Shown here: positions 45,703 to 53,759 of the stretch, piece by piece
Layout of the letters: each line of letters starts with the position of its first letter
How positions within the stretch are numbered: the stretch's first letter is position 1
DNA from: Robinsoniella peoriensis
GTDB lineage: Bacteria; Bacillota; Clostridia; Lachnospirales; Lachnospiraceae
DNA: 64,000 nucleotides
NCBI RefSeq assembly: GCF_000797495.1
Contig: NZ_JTGN01000020.1
Span: 29,067-93,066, forward strand
Reading direction: 5' to 3'
Notes under the pieces: generated by a model
Databases searched by the model: none
What the model saw: the letters and a program-made list of their open reading frames with translations, nothing else
What the model was told of the DNA's origin: nothing
Made by a program: the position numbers and the translations under genes

Positions 45703-45795
45703 CTATAGTAGCATGTGTTATAGCTGTGCATGGTAATCATAGGAACGTTCTGTTGCTGCATTTCCCGGAAAAATCTATGTGGAAACTCGTTATGT

Positions 45796-45818
45796 AACCC
45801 CGGTTAATCCGGGGTTTT
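45796..45818 (+). terminator. Plus-strand terminator in the remnant region
   Basis: AACCCCGG and CCGGGGTT flank TTAAT and are followed by TTTTC on the plus strand. It may end the transcript of the 53-residue gene. Confidence 0.6.
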
Positions 45819-45819
45819 C

Positions 45820-46148
45820 TTATTCTTCTACTTCTTCCGGGTACACATCCAACCGCATCCCCTTAAACACAGGCTGTCGCATAGCACCTTTAGTATTAGG
45901 AATGTATTCCACGGTGCAAACCTGATGCGCTACCCATATAGCATTCTCATTTCCTTTGGGCAGTATAGAAAATGGGTTCCTGCCGGTTGGAACCAGTGTC
46001 TTTATAACTCCGGCGGATACTCCCAGGGTTATGTGTCCTTTATATAGAAGTCTTCCGTTCCGGTATCTTCCTCATATTCCTGCATCAGCTCTTTAAATGG
46101 CTTTCCAAACAACGTTTTATAGATCAACTTCGTGTAGTTTGGGTACAT
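45820..46148 (-). pseudogene. Remnant of an ATP-dependent DNA ligase (C-terminal fragment)
   Basis: Reading from about 46062 to the stop at 45820, one frame encodes KGHITLGVSAGVIKTL, LPKGNENAIWVAHQVCTVEY and MRQPVFKGMRLDV, which matches in order the C-terminal OB-fold of the ATP-dependent ligases carried by conjugative elements and phages (ending RQPVFKGLR). The adenylation domain with its catalytic lysine is missing. A different frame (46148 down to 46029, MYPNYTKLIY to the stop after IKDT) encodes 39 residues of unknown origin that run into the ligase fragment, so at least one frameshift or junction is present. It cannot make an active ligase. Confidence 0.62.
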
Positions 46149-46244
46149 GAAGTTTTTATGGGGGCTTGCTGTTCGAACTTCTATGGCAGCCGGCAGGGCG
46201 TTGTGCCATCCGTTCTGAGTCTTGTCGGAAATGAGGTGGTGCCG

Positions 46245-46340
46245 ATGTACGTTACATACAGTGATTTATTTACCTTCGTAATCATGCTTACATCTGTTAT
46301 AACTTTAGTTGTAACTATCAAAAATAAGCATAAAAAATAA
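46245..46340 (+). CDS. Holin-like type I toxin, 31 residues
   Basis: ATG at 46245 is preceded by GAGGTGGT with good spacing. The 31-residue protein MYVTYSDLFTFVIM... has a short polar start, one membrane helix (FVIMLTSVITLVVTI) and a Lys-rich tail NKHKK, as in the holin-like toxin peptides of Firmicutes (TxpA/BsrG-like). The frame extends 29 codons farther upstream, but that part has no ribosome-binding site and overlaps ligase remnants. The 3' end is covered by a convergent antisense RNA with a consensus promoter. Overproduction should damage the membrane; the antisense RNA should prevent this. The assignment rests on size, sequence and layout. Confidence 0.72.
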   Translation: MYVTYSDLFTFVIMLTSVITLVVTIKNKHKK

Positions 46341-46374
46341 CGCCCCCACTCTGGTAAAGTAAAGCGTTATTTTT
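46332..46374. terminator. Shared bidirectional terminator of toxin and antitoxin RNAs
   Basis: ATAACGC and GCGTTAT (46337-46370) are flanked by T-runs on both strands, so the toxin mRNA (plus) and the antisense RNA (minus) both end here and overlap tail to tail. The toxin stop codon lies inside the stem. Confidence 0.8.
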
Positions 46375-46429
46375 AAATACTTATTCTGCCAGAACGGATA
46401 GTCATGACCTATCCTCCGGCTGTCTTGTT
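46332..46429 (-). ncRNA. Antisense antitoxin RNA (about 98 nt) of the type I system
   Basis: A consensus promoter on the minus strand (46436-46464) predicts a start near 46429, and the bidirectional hairpin gives an end near 46332. The RNA has an internal hairpin (GGATAG/CTATCC within GCC...GGC, about 46387-46418) and overlaps the 3' end of the toxin message. Promoter strength, size and convergent placement match RatA- and SR4-type antitoxins. Ends are inferred, not mapped. Confidence 0.68.
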
Positions 46430-46435
46430 AAGTAT

Positions 46436-46464
46436 ATTATAGTCAATGTTCAGATATTTGTCAA
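46436..46464 (-). promoter_or_regulatory. Perfect consensus promoter of the antisense RNA
   Basis: TTGACA (46459-46464), 17 bases, TATAAT (46436-46441) on the minus strand. This is the strongest match to the housekeeping sigma consensus found in the window and drives no protein gene. Confidence 0.88.
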
Positions 46465-46787
46465 TAAATTATCTAACACGAAAGATAAACTTCAATAGAA
46501 GACCTGTCTTTTTATTTATTCCTGATGAGATAATGCCCATTGTGGTATACGAAGCACTTCACGAAACAGTTACTTATTTATTAAATGAAAAACTTCCCAT
46601 GAACCAAATAGATAATTTGGTTTTTCCTAATTTTGATAATAGAATTACATTTAATGGATTAATCAATATTGTGAACTCTCAACTTGTTATTGGTAGCTAT
46701 CATCCTGTACATACTGTCATAATAGAAATCAGCCAATCTAAATCAGCAAATTATAAACTTGCAATTAGTATAGATCCAAAAAAATAA
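46446..46787 (+). CDS. Hypothetical protein, 113 residues
   Basis: An AT-rich frame of 113 codons with a mixed alpha/beta look (LHETVTYLLNEKLPMNQID, then HTVIIEISQSK). I recognise no family. No convincing ribosome-binding site precedes the first ATG, whose codons lie on top of the antisense-RNA promoter; an internal ATG at 46533 is an alternative. It may be the shortened end of a mobile-element protein. Confidence 0.35.
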   Translation: MFRYLSINYLTRKINFNRRPVFLFIPDEIMPIVVYEALHETVTYLLNEKLPMNQIDNLVFPNFDNRITFNGLINIVNSQLVIGSYHPVHTVIIEISQSKSANYKLAISIDPKK

Positions 46788-46871
46788 ATACATGAATCGG
46801 TACTATTTATCTTGTACTCCAATATAAGCTTTGATATAATACTATATACAATACACCGACAAGAGCAACTT

Positions 46872-47261
46872 ATGGCTTTGGAAAATAAATTGGGCATTAC
46901 GGACGCAGCAGAGCTTGCCCGTGATGAAGAAAAAACAAGCAAGAAAAAGGCTCTCGAATTGTTTGAAATACACAAATACCAGTTCAGAGAGGGTAACGGC
47001 AGGGGTACCAGAATTTGGCTTGACTCTATCCTCAAAAAGGAACTGCACCAAGTAATTGACTGGAGCAATGTTAATAAAGACGATTATCTGCTCGCTATGG
47101 AGCGTAGCCCAATTAAGGATGTTGAGATAAAAACACTTCTTCGTGCTGCTTTAACTGATAAAATCGACGACCGTGAAGTCTATATGAAAGGCATTGACGC
47201 AAGCTACCACTATGAGGGATACAACGTCTTTAAAACGGAAGATTTGGACAATGAGAATTAA
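46872..47261 (+). pseudogene. Fic-family protein with an internal deletion
   Basis: From MALENKLG at 46872 the first 30 residues (TDAAELARDEEKTSKKKALEL) match the start of Fic/Doc cell-filamentation proteins, and the second half (FREGNGRGTRIWLD, DWSNVNKDDYLLAMERSP, DDREVYMKGIDASYHYEGY) matches their end. The central part of the Fic fold, about 70 residues, is missing; the join falls just before the active site, so HPFREGNGR has become KYQFREGNGR and the catalytic histidine is lost. The frame is kept, but AMP transfer is not possible. The upstream ribosome-binding site is poor. A partner antitoxin is not seen. Confidence 0.72.
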
Positions 47262-47335
47262 TCGACCTATTCGTGCGAATTGTAGATAAAAGGTAAAGCT
47301 ATGACTGAGTACAACCAGATTGAGAGGAAAATACA

Positions 47336-47545
47336 ATGGCTGTTAGTTATAAAAAGCTCTGGAAGCTGCTTATTGATAAAGATATGAAGAAGAAAGACTT
47401 ACGTGAGGCCGCGAATCTAAGTCCCTCCCTCGTTGCCAAAATGGGCAGGAATGAAAACGTCACAACCGAGGTGCTGTCAAGGATTTGTGCAGCACTTAAA
47501 TGTGACATCGGTGATATTATGGAAATGGTGCCAGAGGAAGAATAA
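47336..47545 (+). CDS. Small helix-turn-helix (XRE/YozG-type) regulator
   Basis: 69 residues, almost entirely one Cro/CI-type DNA-binding domain: KKKDLREAANLSPSLVAKMG forms helices 2-3 and TTEVLSRICAALKCDIGDIM the conserved second half. Such short forms are common in conjugative elements and phages. GAGAGG precedes ATG. It lies 75 bases past the broken Fic gene. The stretch from here to 47761 shows no gene. Confidence 0.8.
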   Translation: MAVSYKKLWKLLIDKDMKKKDLREAANLSPSLVAKMGRNENVTTEVLSRICAALKCDIGDIMEMVPEEE

Positions 47546-47761
47546 GAGCTAAACGACTTATTAAAGTGTGTCAAATCATACGAGATTATGCGGCAGATAA
47601 TCCACTAAAAATGCATTAGTGATATGCCAGAAATATAAGCTGTGAATGGTAAACTTTATGTATCAGCTATATTTGATTGCTTTGATGCATAGGTCAACTT
47701 AGGGATATCTGATTCAAACTAATCAATCTATAAAATACATCCCCGGGAGGTATTATTCATC

Positions 47762-48442
47762 ATGCAAAAACTAAAGTATATGTTCATCCATCTAATCAGC
47801 ATAGCTGCATTTTTCACCCTTTGCATCATTACTCCATCCCTTGTAGCCTATTTTTTCCTGCTGCTGCTTCTTGTTCGGATCGTCATTTTCCTGATCCCTT
47901 CCAACGGGGAACGAATCCGTTTCCGGACGGAGTCGAAACGAGCGCTTCTGGTAATTGATCTGCAGGAAGGATTATGCGGGCAGCGAGGCTCCTATTCCAA
48001 TAAAGAACCTTTTTTGAAAGCGGTAAATGACACCATTGAAAAAGCCAGAGCAGATGGGGATATGGTCATCTATGTAAGACAGGTATTTTCATCCCTGGAC
48101 AACATTTTTGGCTGCCTGGCAATGGGTGGAAGGCTATCAGGCTGGGATCATGGCAGTGATTTTGTAGCAGGATTAAATATCATCAGTGACAATCAGTTTA
48201 TTAAGCACCAGCAGGATGCGTTTTCCTGTAAAGCACTTTCCCGGCTTCTCGCGGAAAGTGAAATAAACACCTTGACCATTGTAGGACTGGATGCTTCTTC
48301 CTGCGTATATAAGACAGCAATCAGCGCTCTGAGACGGGGTTACATTGTAAATTTAAATTCAAAAGCCCTCCTGTCAAAAAGTAAGAGCGTAATGAATAAA
48401 ATGCTGGATACTTTTCGCCAGAAAGGCATGTATGTTTACTAA
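47762..48442 (+). CDS. Membrane-anchored isochorismatase-family cysteine hydrolase
   Basis: 226 residues. Two hydrophobic segments (about 8-25 and 27-45) precede a cysteine-hydrolase domain (60-226) with the triad Asp in LLVIDLQEG, Lys in FIKHQQDAF and Cys in GLDASSCVYKTA. Family members hydrolyse isochorismate, nicotinamide, ureido or related amide substrates; the reaction here is unknown. The membrane anchor is unusual, since most relatives are soluble. GGGAGG stands eleven bases before ATG. The stop codon directly abuts that of the convergent dehydrogenase gene. Confidence 0.82.
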   Translation: MQKLKYMFIHLISIAAFFTLCIITPSLVAYFFLLLLLVRIVIFLIPSNGERIRFRTESKRALLVIDLQEGLCGQRGSYSNKEPFLKAVNDTIEKARADGDMVIYVRQVFSSLDNIFGCLAMGGRLSGWDHGSDFVAGLNIISDNQFIKHQQDAFSCKALSRLLAESEINTLTIVGLDASSCVYKTAISALRRGYIVNLNSKALLSKSKSVMNKMLDTFRQKGMYVY

Positions 48443-49612
48443 TTATTTATAGGAATCTTCTAAAATTTTAACTACATCTGCATCACTCAGTTGAACCGGA
48501 TCACCTGCATAGAGTCCCCCCATGGTGGCTCTTGCATTATCCGCATATTTTTTCAGTTCTTCTTTCTTCATACCATGACTGCTCATTTTTATATCGTCAA
48601 CTCCGCAGATCTTTTGCAGTTCTGTCAGGGCATCCACAAAATCCATTGCCGTCTTTGCATCTGATTTTCCAAGGGCTTTTGCCATCTGAACCATACGTTC
48701 CTCACACTGGTTTGTATTTGCAAAATGTGAATAATATGCTTTACTAATTGCAATTAAGGCTTCGCCGTGTACAAAATCCGGATGATATGCGCTGATGGCA
48801 TGGGCTATGCTGTGTTCTGACGTACAGGAAGAAGTGGATTCTACCATTCCTGCAAGGGTATTGGCAAGTGCCACATCTGCTCTGGCGTCCATGTTATCGC
48901 CTTCGGCTACTGCCTTGTGAAGGCTTTTGCCAATCAGCTCAATCGCTTTTAATGCAAACATATCACTCATTACATAAGCACTATTATTTAAATACCCCTC
49001 TGTACTGTGAAACAGAGCATCAAATCCCTGATATGCCGTCAGGCGTGACGGAACCGTTGTCATCAGTTCCGGGTCTACAATGGCTAACATGGGGAATGTC
49101 TTATCATATCCGAAACCGATTTTTTCATTTGTCTCTGTCTTCGTAGTAACCGTCCATGGGTCTGCCTCTGTTCCCGTTCCGGCAGTTGTGGTAATTGCAA
49201 TGATCGGAAGCGGATTATTCGGTACCGGCAGTCCCTTTCCACTGCCGCCCGATACATAATCCCAGTAATCCCCATCATTTGCAGCCATTACTGCTATCGC
49301 CTTAGCCGCATCAATACTGCTACCGCCGCCAAGTCCCACTACAAAATCAATCCCGTTCTCTTTGCAGACAGCAGCTCCTTCCATAACATGGTCTTTTATT
49401 GGGTTAGGCAGAATCTTGTCAAACAGGAGATGGGATACCCCTGCTTTCTCCAATTGTTTCTGTACTTTTTCAAGATAACCGTATTTTTTTACGGAGGTTC
49501 CTCCTGTTGTAACGATAAGTGCTTTCTTTCCCGGCATTTCCTGCTTGTGCAGATCGTTTAATGATCCTTTGCCAAATAAGATTCTGGTTGGAATGTAATA
49601 ATTAAAATCCAT
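48443..49612 (-). CDS. Iron-containing alcohol dehydrogenase
   Basis: 389 residues, the normal length for the family. The nucleotide-binding GLGGGSSIDAAKAIAV lies near residue 95, TTAGTGTE near 140, and the metal-binding residues are in FDALFHSTEGYL and EHSIAHAISAYHPDFVHGEA. It reduces aldehydes or oxidises alcohols with NAD(P) in the cytoplasm, as in butanol or propanediol dehydrogenases. It is a single gene with a MerR-type promoter (49710-49740), pointing to induction by an aldehyde or other electrophile. Confidence 0.93.
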   Translation of the reverse strand: MDFNYYIPTRILFGKGSLNDLHKQEMPGKKALIVTTGGTSVKKYGYLEKVQKQLEKAGVSHLLFDKILPNPIKDHVMEGAAVCKENGIDFVVGLGGGSSIDAAKAIAVMAANDGDYWDYVSGGSGKGLPVPNNPLPIIAITTTAGTGTEADPWTVTTKTETNEKIGFGYDKTFPMLAIVDPELMTTVPSRLTAYQGFDALFHSTEGYLNNSAYVMSDMFALKAIELIGKSLHKAVAEGDNMDARADVALANTLAGMVESTSSCTSEHSIAHAISAYHPDFVHGEALIAISKAYYSHFANTNQCEERMVQMAKALGKSDAKTAMDFVDALTELQKICGVDDIKMSSHGMKKEELKKYADNARATMGGLYAGDPVQLSDADVVKILEDSYK

Positions 49613-49709
49613 ATTGTATCCCCTTTCTATTTTACGTACAGCAGTACATCAGACTTTCGTCCGTTTGGCATCCTCACCTGTATGTACCAGCCTGTTCGTC
49701 GATAAAGAA

Positions 49710-49740
49710 AGTATAAGTCTTAAAGCTAACTTGAAGTCAA
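49710..49740 (-). promoter_or_regulatory. MerR-family (AdhR-like) promoter of the alcohol dehydrogenase
   Basis: On the minus strand TTGACT (49735-49740) and TATACT (49710-49715) are separated by 19 bases, the long spacer that MerR-family activators correct. The spacer holds CTTCAAG-TTAG-CTTTAAG, very close to the CTTAAAG-N4-CTTTAAG operator of B. subtilis AdhR, which controls an alcohol dehydrogenase in response to aldehydes. No MerR-type gene lies in the window. Confidence 0.7.
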
Positions 49741-49804
49741 GCACTTTTTTCGGATCCTTCTGATCCTTCCTTTCTGTTCCTTCCGGGAAGGTCAGTACTG
49801 CCGG

Positions 49805-51061
49805 CTACACCTTTGACCGAACCTCATCCAGTGTCTTAGACACACCATGGTGAATCGGCTTCCATTCCACCTTTTTAAACAATGCTACGATGGAAATTGG
49901 TATATATGTAATCATAAACAGCGGAAATGTAAATATATATCCGATTTTCTTATAAGCAGGTGCATGAATCTGCCTCCATTCTGTGACAACCGTAAGCGCT
50001 CCCATTGCCAGCATCATAAGATACCCATTTACCAGAAACTCTCCTACGGACTGCAGTAATACCAGAATATCTGCATCTTTGTAAACGAGACTGACAATGA
50101 AACCAGCCGTATTCAATATGCAGCTGAGCACTGTTAAAATAATTGCCGGCATGATTGACATAACCATGTCGTAACAGGAAAAGCTTCCTTTTTCGAAAAT
50201 ATTTCGGATCAGCCTGCCGCCGTAATTAGCAAATACCTGCATATTTCCCTTTGCCCAGCGCAGCCGCTGATTCCATGACTGGCGAAAGGAAACCGGCTGC
50301 TCATCATACAGAACAGCATCCGGACAATAAGCGATGCGCTCACCCTGTAAAATACTATCCACTGTAAATTCAATATCTTCTGTCAGAAGGAAATGATTCC
50401 AACCCTGATTTTTTCTGACTATGTCGCTGTGAATCAAAAAACCGGTACCTGAAACTGCACAGCTGCTTCCCATTGCCATCCTTGCCTGATTTAAATACCT
50501 GGACTCTCTTAAAAACCACAGGGAGTAACCTGCCGAAATCCAGTTATCCCCAAAGTTTTTGGAATTGCGGTAACTTGTTATAATGCGGTGCCCATCAGAA
50601 AATGTACGGTTCATATTCTCTATGTAATATTCATCCAGCAGATTATCTGCATCAAAGATGAAATAACCGTCATATTTCTTATCAAGACCGGCTGCCTTGA
50701 TATTCTGAAACAAAAAGCGCAGCGCATATCCTTTTCCTACCTGTCTCGTATTAAAACGTTCCCATACACAGGCATGATTGGCTCTTGCAATTTCAGCAGT
50801 CCTGTCCGAACAATTATCTGCTACTACATAAATATCTACGTACTTAGTCGGATAACTCTGATTCCGTATGCTTTTTATCAGCTGTGCTATTACAGACTCT
50901 TCATTTCTGGCGGATATCAGTACTGCATACATATGGTAATTCACTTTACCGGATGTCTTCGGTTTTTTAATCAGTGCTGCTGCCACATAGAAAAGCTGGT
51001 AAGAATAACAGCAGATAAACACCATAGCAATCAGATAATTTACATATTTAATCATTTCCAT
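49805..51061 (-). CDS. Membrane glycosyltransferase family 2 (processive-synthase type)
   Basis: About 418 residues. An N-terminal membrane helix (YLIAMVFICCYSYQLFYVAAAL) precedes the GT2 catalytic domain with ISARNEES, the DxD-type DADN, the acceptor/base region TEDIEFTV and QRLRWAKGN, the QxxRW motif of cellulose-, chitin- and hyaluronan-synthase-like enzymes. Three to four C-terminal membrane helices follow. It should add sugars from a nucleotide donor at the membrane; product unknown. ATG at 51061 has AAGGAGG eight bases upstream, so I chose it over a start ten codons earlier. It overlaps the end of the DedA-like gene. Confidence 0.87.
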   Translation of the reverse strand: MEMIKYVNYLIAMVFICCYSYQLFYVAAALIKKPKTSGKVNYHMYAVLISARNEESVIAQLIKSIRNQSYPTKYVDIYVVADNCSDRTAEIARANHACVWERFNTRQVGKGYALRFLFQNIKAAGLDKKYDGYFIFDADNLLDEYYIENMNRTFSDGHRIITSYRNSKNFGDNWISAGYSLWFLRESRYLNQARMAMGSSCAVSGTGFLIHSDIVRKNQGWNHFLLTEDIEFTVDSILQGERIAYCPDAVLYDEQPVSFRQSWNQRLRWAKGNMQVFANYGGRLIRNIFEKGSFSCYDMVMSIMPAIILTVLSCILNTAGFIVSLVYKDADILVLLQSVGEFLVNGYLMMLAMGALTVVTEWRQIHAPAYKKIGYIFTFPLFMITYIPISIVALFKKVEWKPIHHGVSKTLDEVRSKV

Positions 51062-51755
51062 AACTTTTTCCTCCTTCTTTTGCAGCACCACGTACCGTTA
51101 TAACCCGATATACCAGTAAGCCAATTATGCTGACAATGATTGTGACAGCAAATACAAGAATAGCAAATTGGTAATTCTGTACTCCCAATGCATCTCCTCC
51201 CACCGTAGATGTTATGATTGATGGAATTCTCGCTATCCCTGTTATTAAAATCCAGGTTGATAATCTCATTGTTGTAAGCCCGATAACATAGGTCATAAGG
51301 TCTTTTGGTGTCCCCGGAATCAAAAACAGTATAAAGGTCAGTGTATTCAGTTTCTTTTGATTCTGCATAATTTTAAGTGACTGGATCTTTTCTCTTGGGT
51401 AAAATACTTCTACCGCTTTCACTCCAAAATACCTGACAAAATAGAATACAACAATGCTCCCGATTAATGCCCCGATCAGGCAAAGCGCTGTCCCTTCAAA
51501 TATCCCGAAGGCATAACCCGCCCCGATTTCAAGGGGTTCTCCGGGTATGATAGCTATTATAATCTGCATTGCCATCATTGCACTGAATGCAACTCGCCCC
51601 CAAATACCATGCCCATTAACCCACGCACGAAACTTTTCCGGCTGTGAAACAAATTCCAGCATTGGCCTCCCCACAAACCAAAAAACGGCTGCACTCATGA
51701 GTATAAAAATAGTAACGCATGCGATACTAATTATCTTTTTCCGTTTTAATGTCAT
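51048..51755 (-). CDS. TVP38/TMEM64 (DedA-like) membrane protein
   Basis: 235 residues with five to six predicted membrane segments and the VTT-domain core GEPLEIGAGYAFGIFEGTAL plus PGTPKDLMTYVIGLT. Such proteins are implicated in lipid or lipid-linked precursor movement across membranes. Overlap with the glycosyltransferase gene suggests a joint role, for example recycling of a polyprenyl carrier, but this is inference. The gene shares direction with the two-component pair upstream; 51756-51903 separates them and shows no terminator. Confidence 0.85.
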   Translation of the reverse strand: MTLKRKKIISIACVTIFILMSAAVFWFVGRPMLEFVSQPEKFRAWVNGHGIWGRVAFSAMMAMQIIIAIIPGEPLEIGAGYAFGIFEGTALCLIGALIGSIVVFYFVRYFGVKAVEVFYPREKIQSLKIMQNQKKLNTLTFILFLIPGTPKDLMTYVIGLTTMRLSTWILITGIARIPSIITSTVGGDALGVQNYQFAILVFAVTIIVSIIGLLVYRVITVRGAAKEGGKSYGND

Positions 51756-51903
51756 AAAAAACTCTCCTTATCCGCCCCGGAAGTTTTCCTTCCTTAACTT
51801 TTAAGAAGAGTATAAATTACAATATTCAACAAATTATCAACTGCAACCGATAATTTTCTATAGAATTTCTTACATTATTCTTAACACACTCAAGTGCTTC
51901 GCT

Positions 51904-53097
51904 TTACAGCAACATTTTAAAATTAGCCTGCACAAGCCCGCCTCCATTGTGGCCATTAGCACAAAATATGGAACCTCCATGTTTTTCACTGAGAATCTTA
52001 CAGATATTCAGCCCCAAACCAAAATGAGAATCGTAGACATTTTCTTTTTCTTTATAAAAGGGCTTCACTGCCTGTTCTAAGGCCTCTCTGGTAAATCCTT
52101 TTCCATCATCACCGACCGCTACGGAAAAATACTCACCATATGCAAATAGCTGCACATCCAATTCTCTTTTCGCGTATCGTACACCATTAGAGATGAGATT
52201 TTCAAAAACCTGCAGTACTAATTCCCGGTCCACTGATATTTTAGAACATTTAAAATGCGTAGTAAATTTCAGCTGCATGCCTTTTTCCCTGCAAAGTATA
52301 TCGGCACAGTCTCTGATCTGCTCTGCAAATTCCTCACAATTTATTACACTAGTCTTAATATCAACATCCTCCAGCTTTTGCAGTGCATGCATACTGGAAA
52401 CATAATTCTCAAGCCTGGTCACATGTGCAGACATGGTCTGTACGGTTCCAATCAGCTTTTCCTTGGAAACTTTATCATCTGGAAGATATTTGGAAAGCAT
52501 GTCCACATATCCACGCAATACCGTGAGCGGCGTCCGCAAATCATGGGAAAATGCTGCATTCAGACGCTTTCTCTCTTCCATCGCCCGCCACATCTCGCGG
52601 TTATTTTGGTCTAGGGAAGATCTCATTTGTTCGAAATTACGGCACAGCCTCCCCATTTCATTGTTGCAGTTATAATAAATGTGAAAATCCAGATCCTGCT
52701 GCCCGATCTTACTTGCCGCCTCCTCCAGCAGCGTAATTGGTGTCTTTAGTTTATTACGGTAAAACAGCAAACCGGCCATTATAACGATAACTAAAAAGCT
52801 CAGTATCAAAGAGATACCGCCTCCAATATTACAGATACGTATCATTCTGGCTTCCCGGGGAGTATACTCATAATATTTTCCTTCCTTTGTATGAACCCCA
52901 TAGCTCGTTGAATATTCTAACTGTTCCTTATCCGGTATTTTCCGATAGATGATGTTTTTTTCCGTATTGGTAAATACCGCCTGAATTGATATGCTGCAAA
53001 ACAATGCAATCAGGGTAAAAACAACCATATAAAGCATGAAGGATTGTTTCAGGGACAGGTCTCTCAAGGAAATGCTTTTTTTCTCTACCTGCTCCAT
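51904..53097 (-). CDS. OmpR-class sensor histidine kinase
   Basis: 397 residues. Two membrane segments (about 20-42 and 92-112) enclose only some 50 extracellular residues, so it may sense a signal in or near the membrane. HAMP follows, then the HisKA helix with FSHDLRTPLTVLRGY (His near 190) and a HATPase domain with GDDGKGFTREA and HFGLGLNICK. It overlaps the regulator gene by 13 bases and is its partner. The downstream membrane genes may be its targets. Confidence 0.93.
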   Translation of the reverse strand: MEQVEKKSISLRDLSLKQSFMLYMVVFTLIALFCSISIQAVFTNTEKNIIYRKIPDKEQLEYSTSYGVHTKEGKYYEYTPREARMIRICNIGGGISLILSFLVIVIMAGLLFYRNKLKTPITLLEEAASKIGQQDLDFHIYYNCNNEMGRLCRNFEQMRSSLDQNNREMWRAMEERKRLNAAFSHDLRTPLTVLRGYVDMLSKYLPDDKVSKEKLIGTVQTMSAHVTRLENYVSSMHALQKLEDVDIKTSVINCEEFAEQIRDCADILCREKGMQLKFTTHFKCSKISVDRELVLQVFENLISNGVRYAKRELDVQLFAYGEYFSVAVGDDGKGFTREALEQAVKPFYKEKENVYDSHFGLGLNICKILSEKHGGSIFCANGHNGGGLVQANFKMLL

Positions 53098-53759
53098 TTA
53101 TAACCAACCCCCCAGACCGTTTCAATGAAAGGTTTACAGCCTATGGCTGCCATCTTAGATCGTATCCGCCTCACATGTTCTGCCACTACACTGCTGTCTC
53201 CCTGCCCGTCAAATCCCCATATTTTCTCATAAATGCGCTCTTTATCAAATATTTGCCCGGAATTCTGGGATAAAAATTCGATAATCTCAAATTCTTTTTT
53301 TACAAATCCCATTGCCTCCCCTTTATAATAAGCACACTTTTCGGTATAATCGATTGTAAAATCCTGATCGAATTTAACTCTTGAAGAACATCCATGGCGC
53401 TGCTCCCTTCTCAGATGTGCCTCAACTCTCGCCCCCAGTTCATCAATGCTAAAAGGCTTTACTATATAATCATCGCCCCCGGCACGAAAGCCTTTGATTT
53501 TATCTCCATCTTCTATTTTCGCCGTCAGAAATAAAATGGGGCAGGATACAAAATCCCGGATGCTTCTGCAGACGGTAAGTCCGTCCATATCCGGCATATT
53601 TACATCCAGCAAGATCAAATCCGGTCCCCTCTCTGCTTTTTGCAGCGCTTCCATTCCGCTGAACGCAGTCATTACCTGGTAACCGTTAAATTCAAAATAA
53701 TCACCCAGCATATTCACAATATCTATTTCATCATCCACAATTAAGATTGTATGTTCCAT
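53085..53759 (-). CDS. OmpR-class response regulator
   Basis: 224 residues. The receiver has D9/D10, acceptor D52 in LLDVNMPDMDG and lysine in IVKPFSIDE; the winged-helix domain has FEIIEFLSQNSGQIFDKERI and SVVAEHVRRIRSKM, ending VWGVGYKW. AAGGAGGTAATG leads into the start region. The preceding gap up to 53870 contains its promoter, which I could not place clearly. Confidence 0.95.
   Translation of the reverse strand: MEHTILIVDDEIDIVNMLGDYFEFNGYQVMTAFSGMEALQKAERGPDLILLDVNMPDMDGLTVCRSIRDFVSCPILFLTAKIEDGDKIKGFRAGGDDYIVKPFSIDELGARVEAHLRREQRHGCSSRVKFDQDFTIDYTEKCAYYKGEAMGFVKKEFEIIEFLSQNSGQIFDKERIYEKIWGFDGQGDSSVVAEHVRRIRSKMAAIGCKPFIETVWGVGYKWSR

Noticed and set aside
46158..46244. A longer 60-residue form of the toxin starting at 46158
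   Set aside because: The extra 29 codons lack a ribosome-binding site and overlap ligase remnants; the 31-residue form has GAGGTGGT at good spacing and the size of known toxins.
45189..47545. An intact integrative element at tRNA-Ser
   Set aside because: No integrase, no relaxase and no second copy of the tRNA 3' end were found; the genes are fragments.
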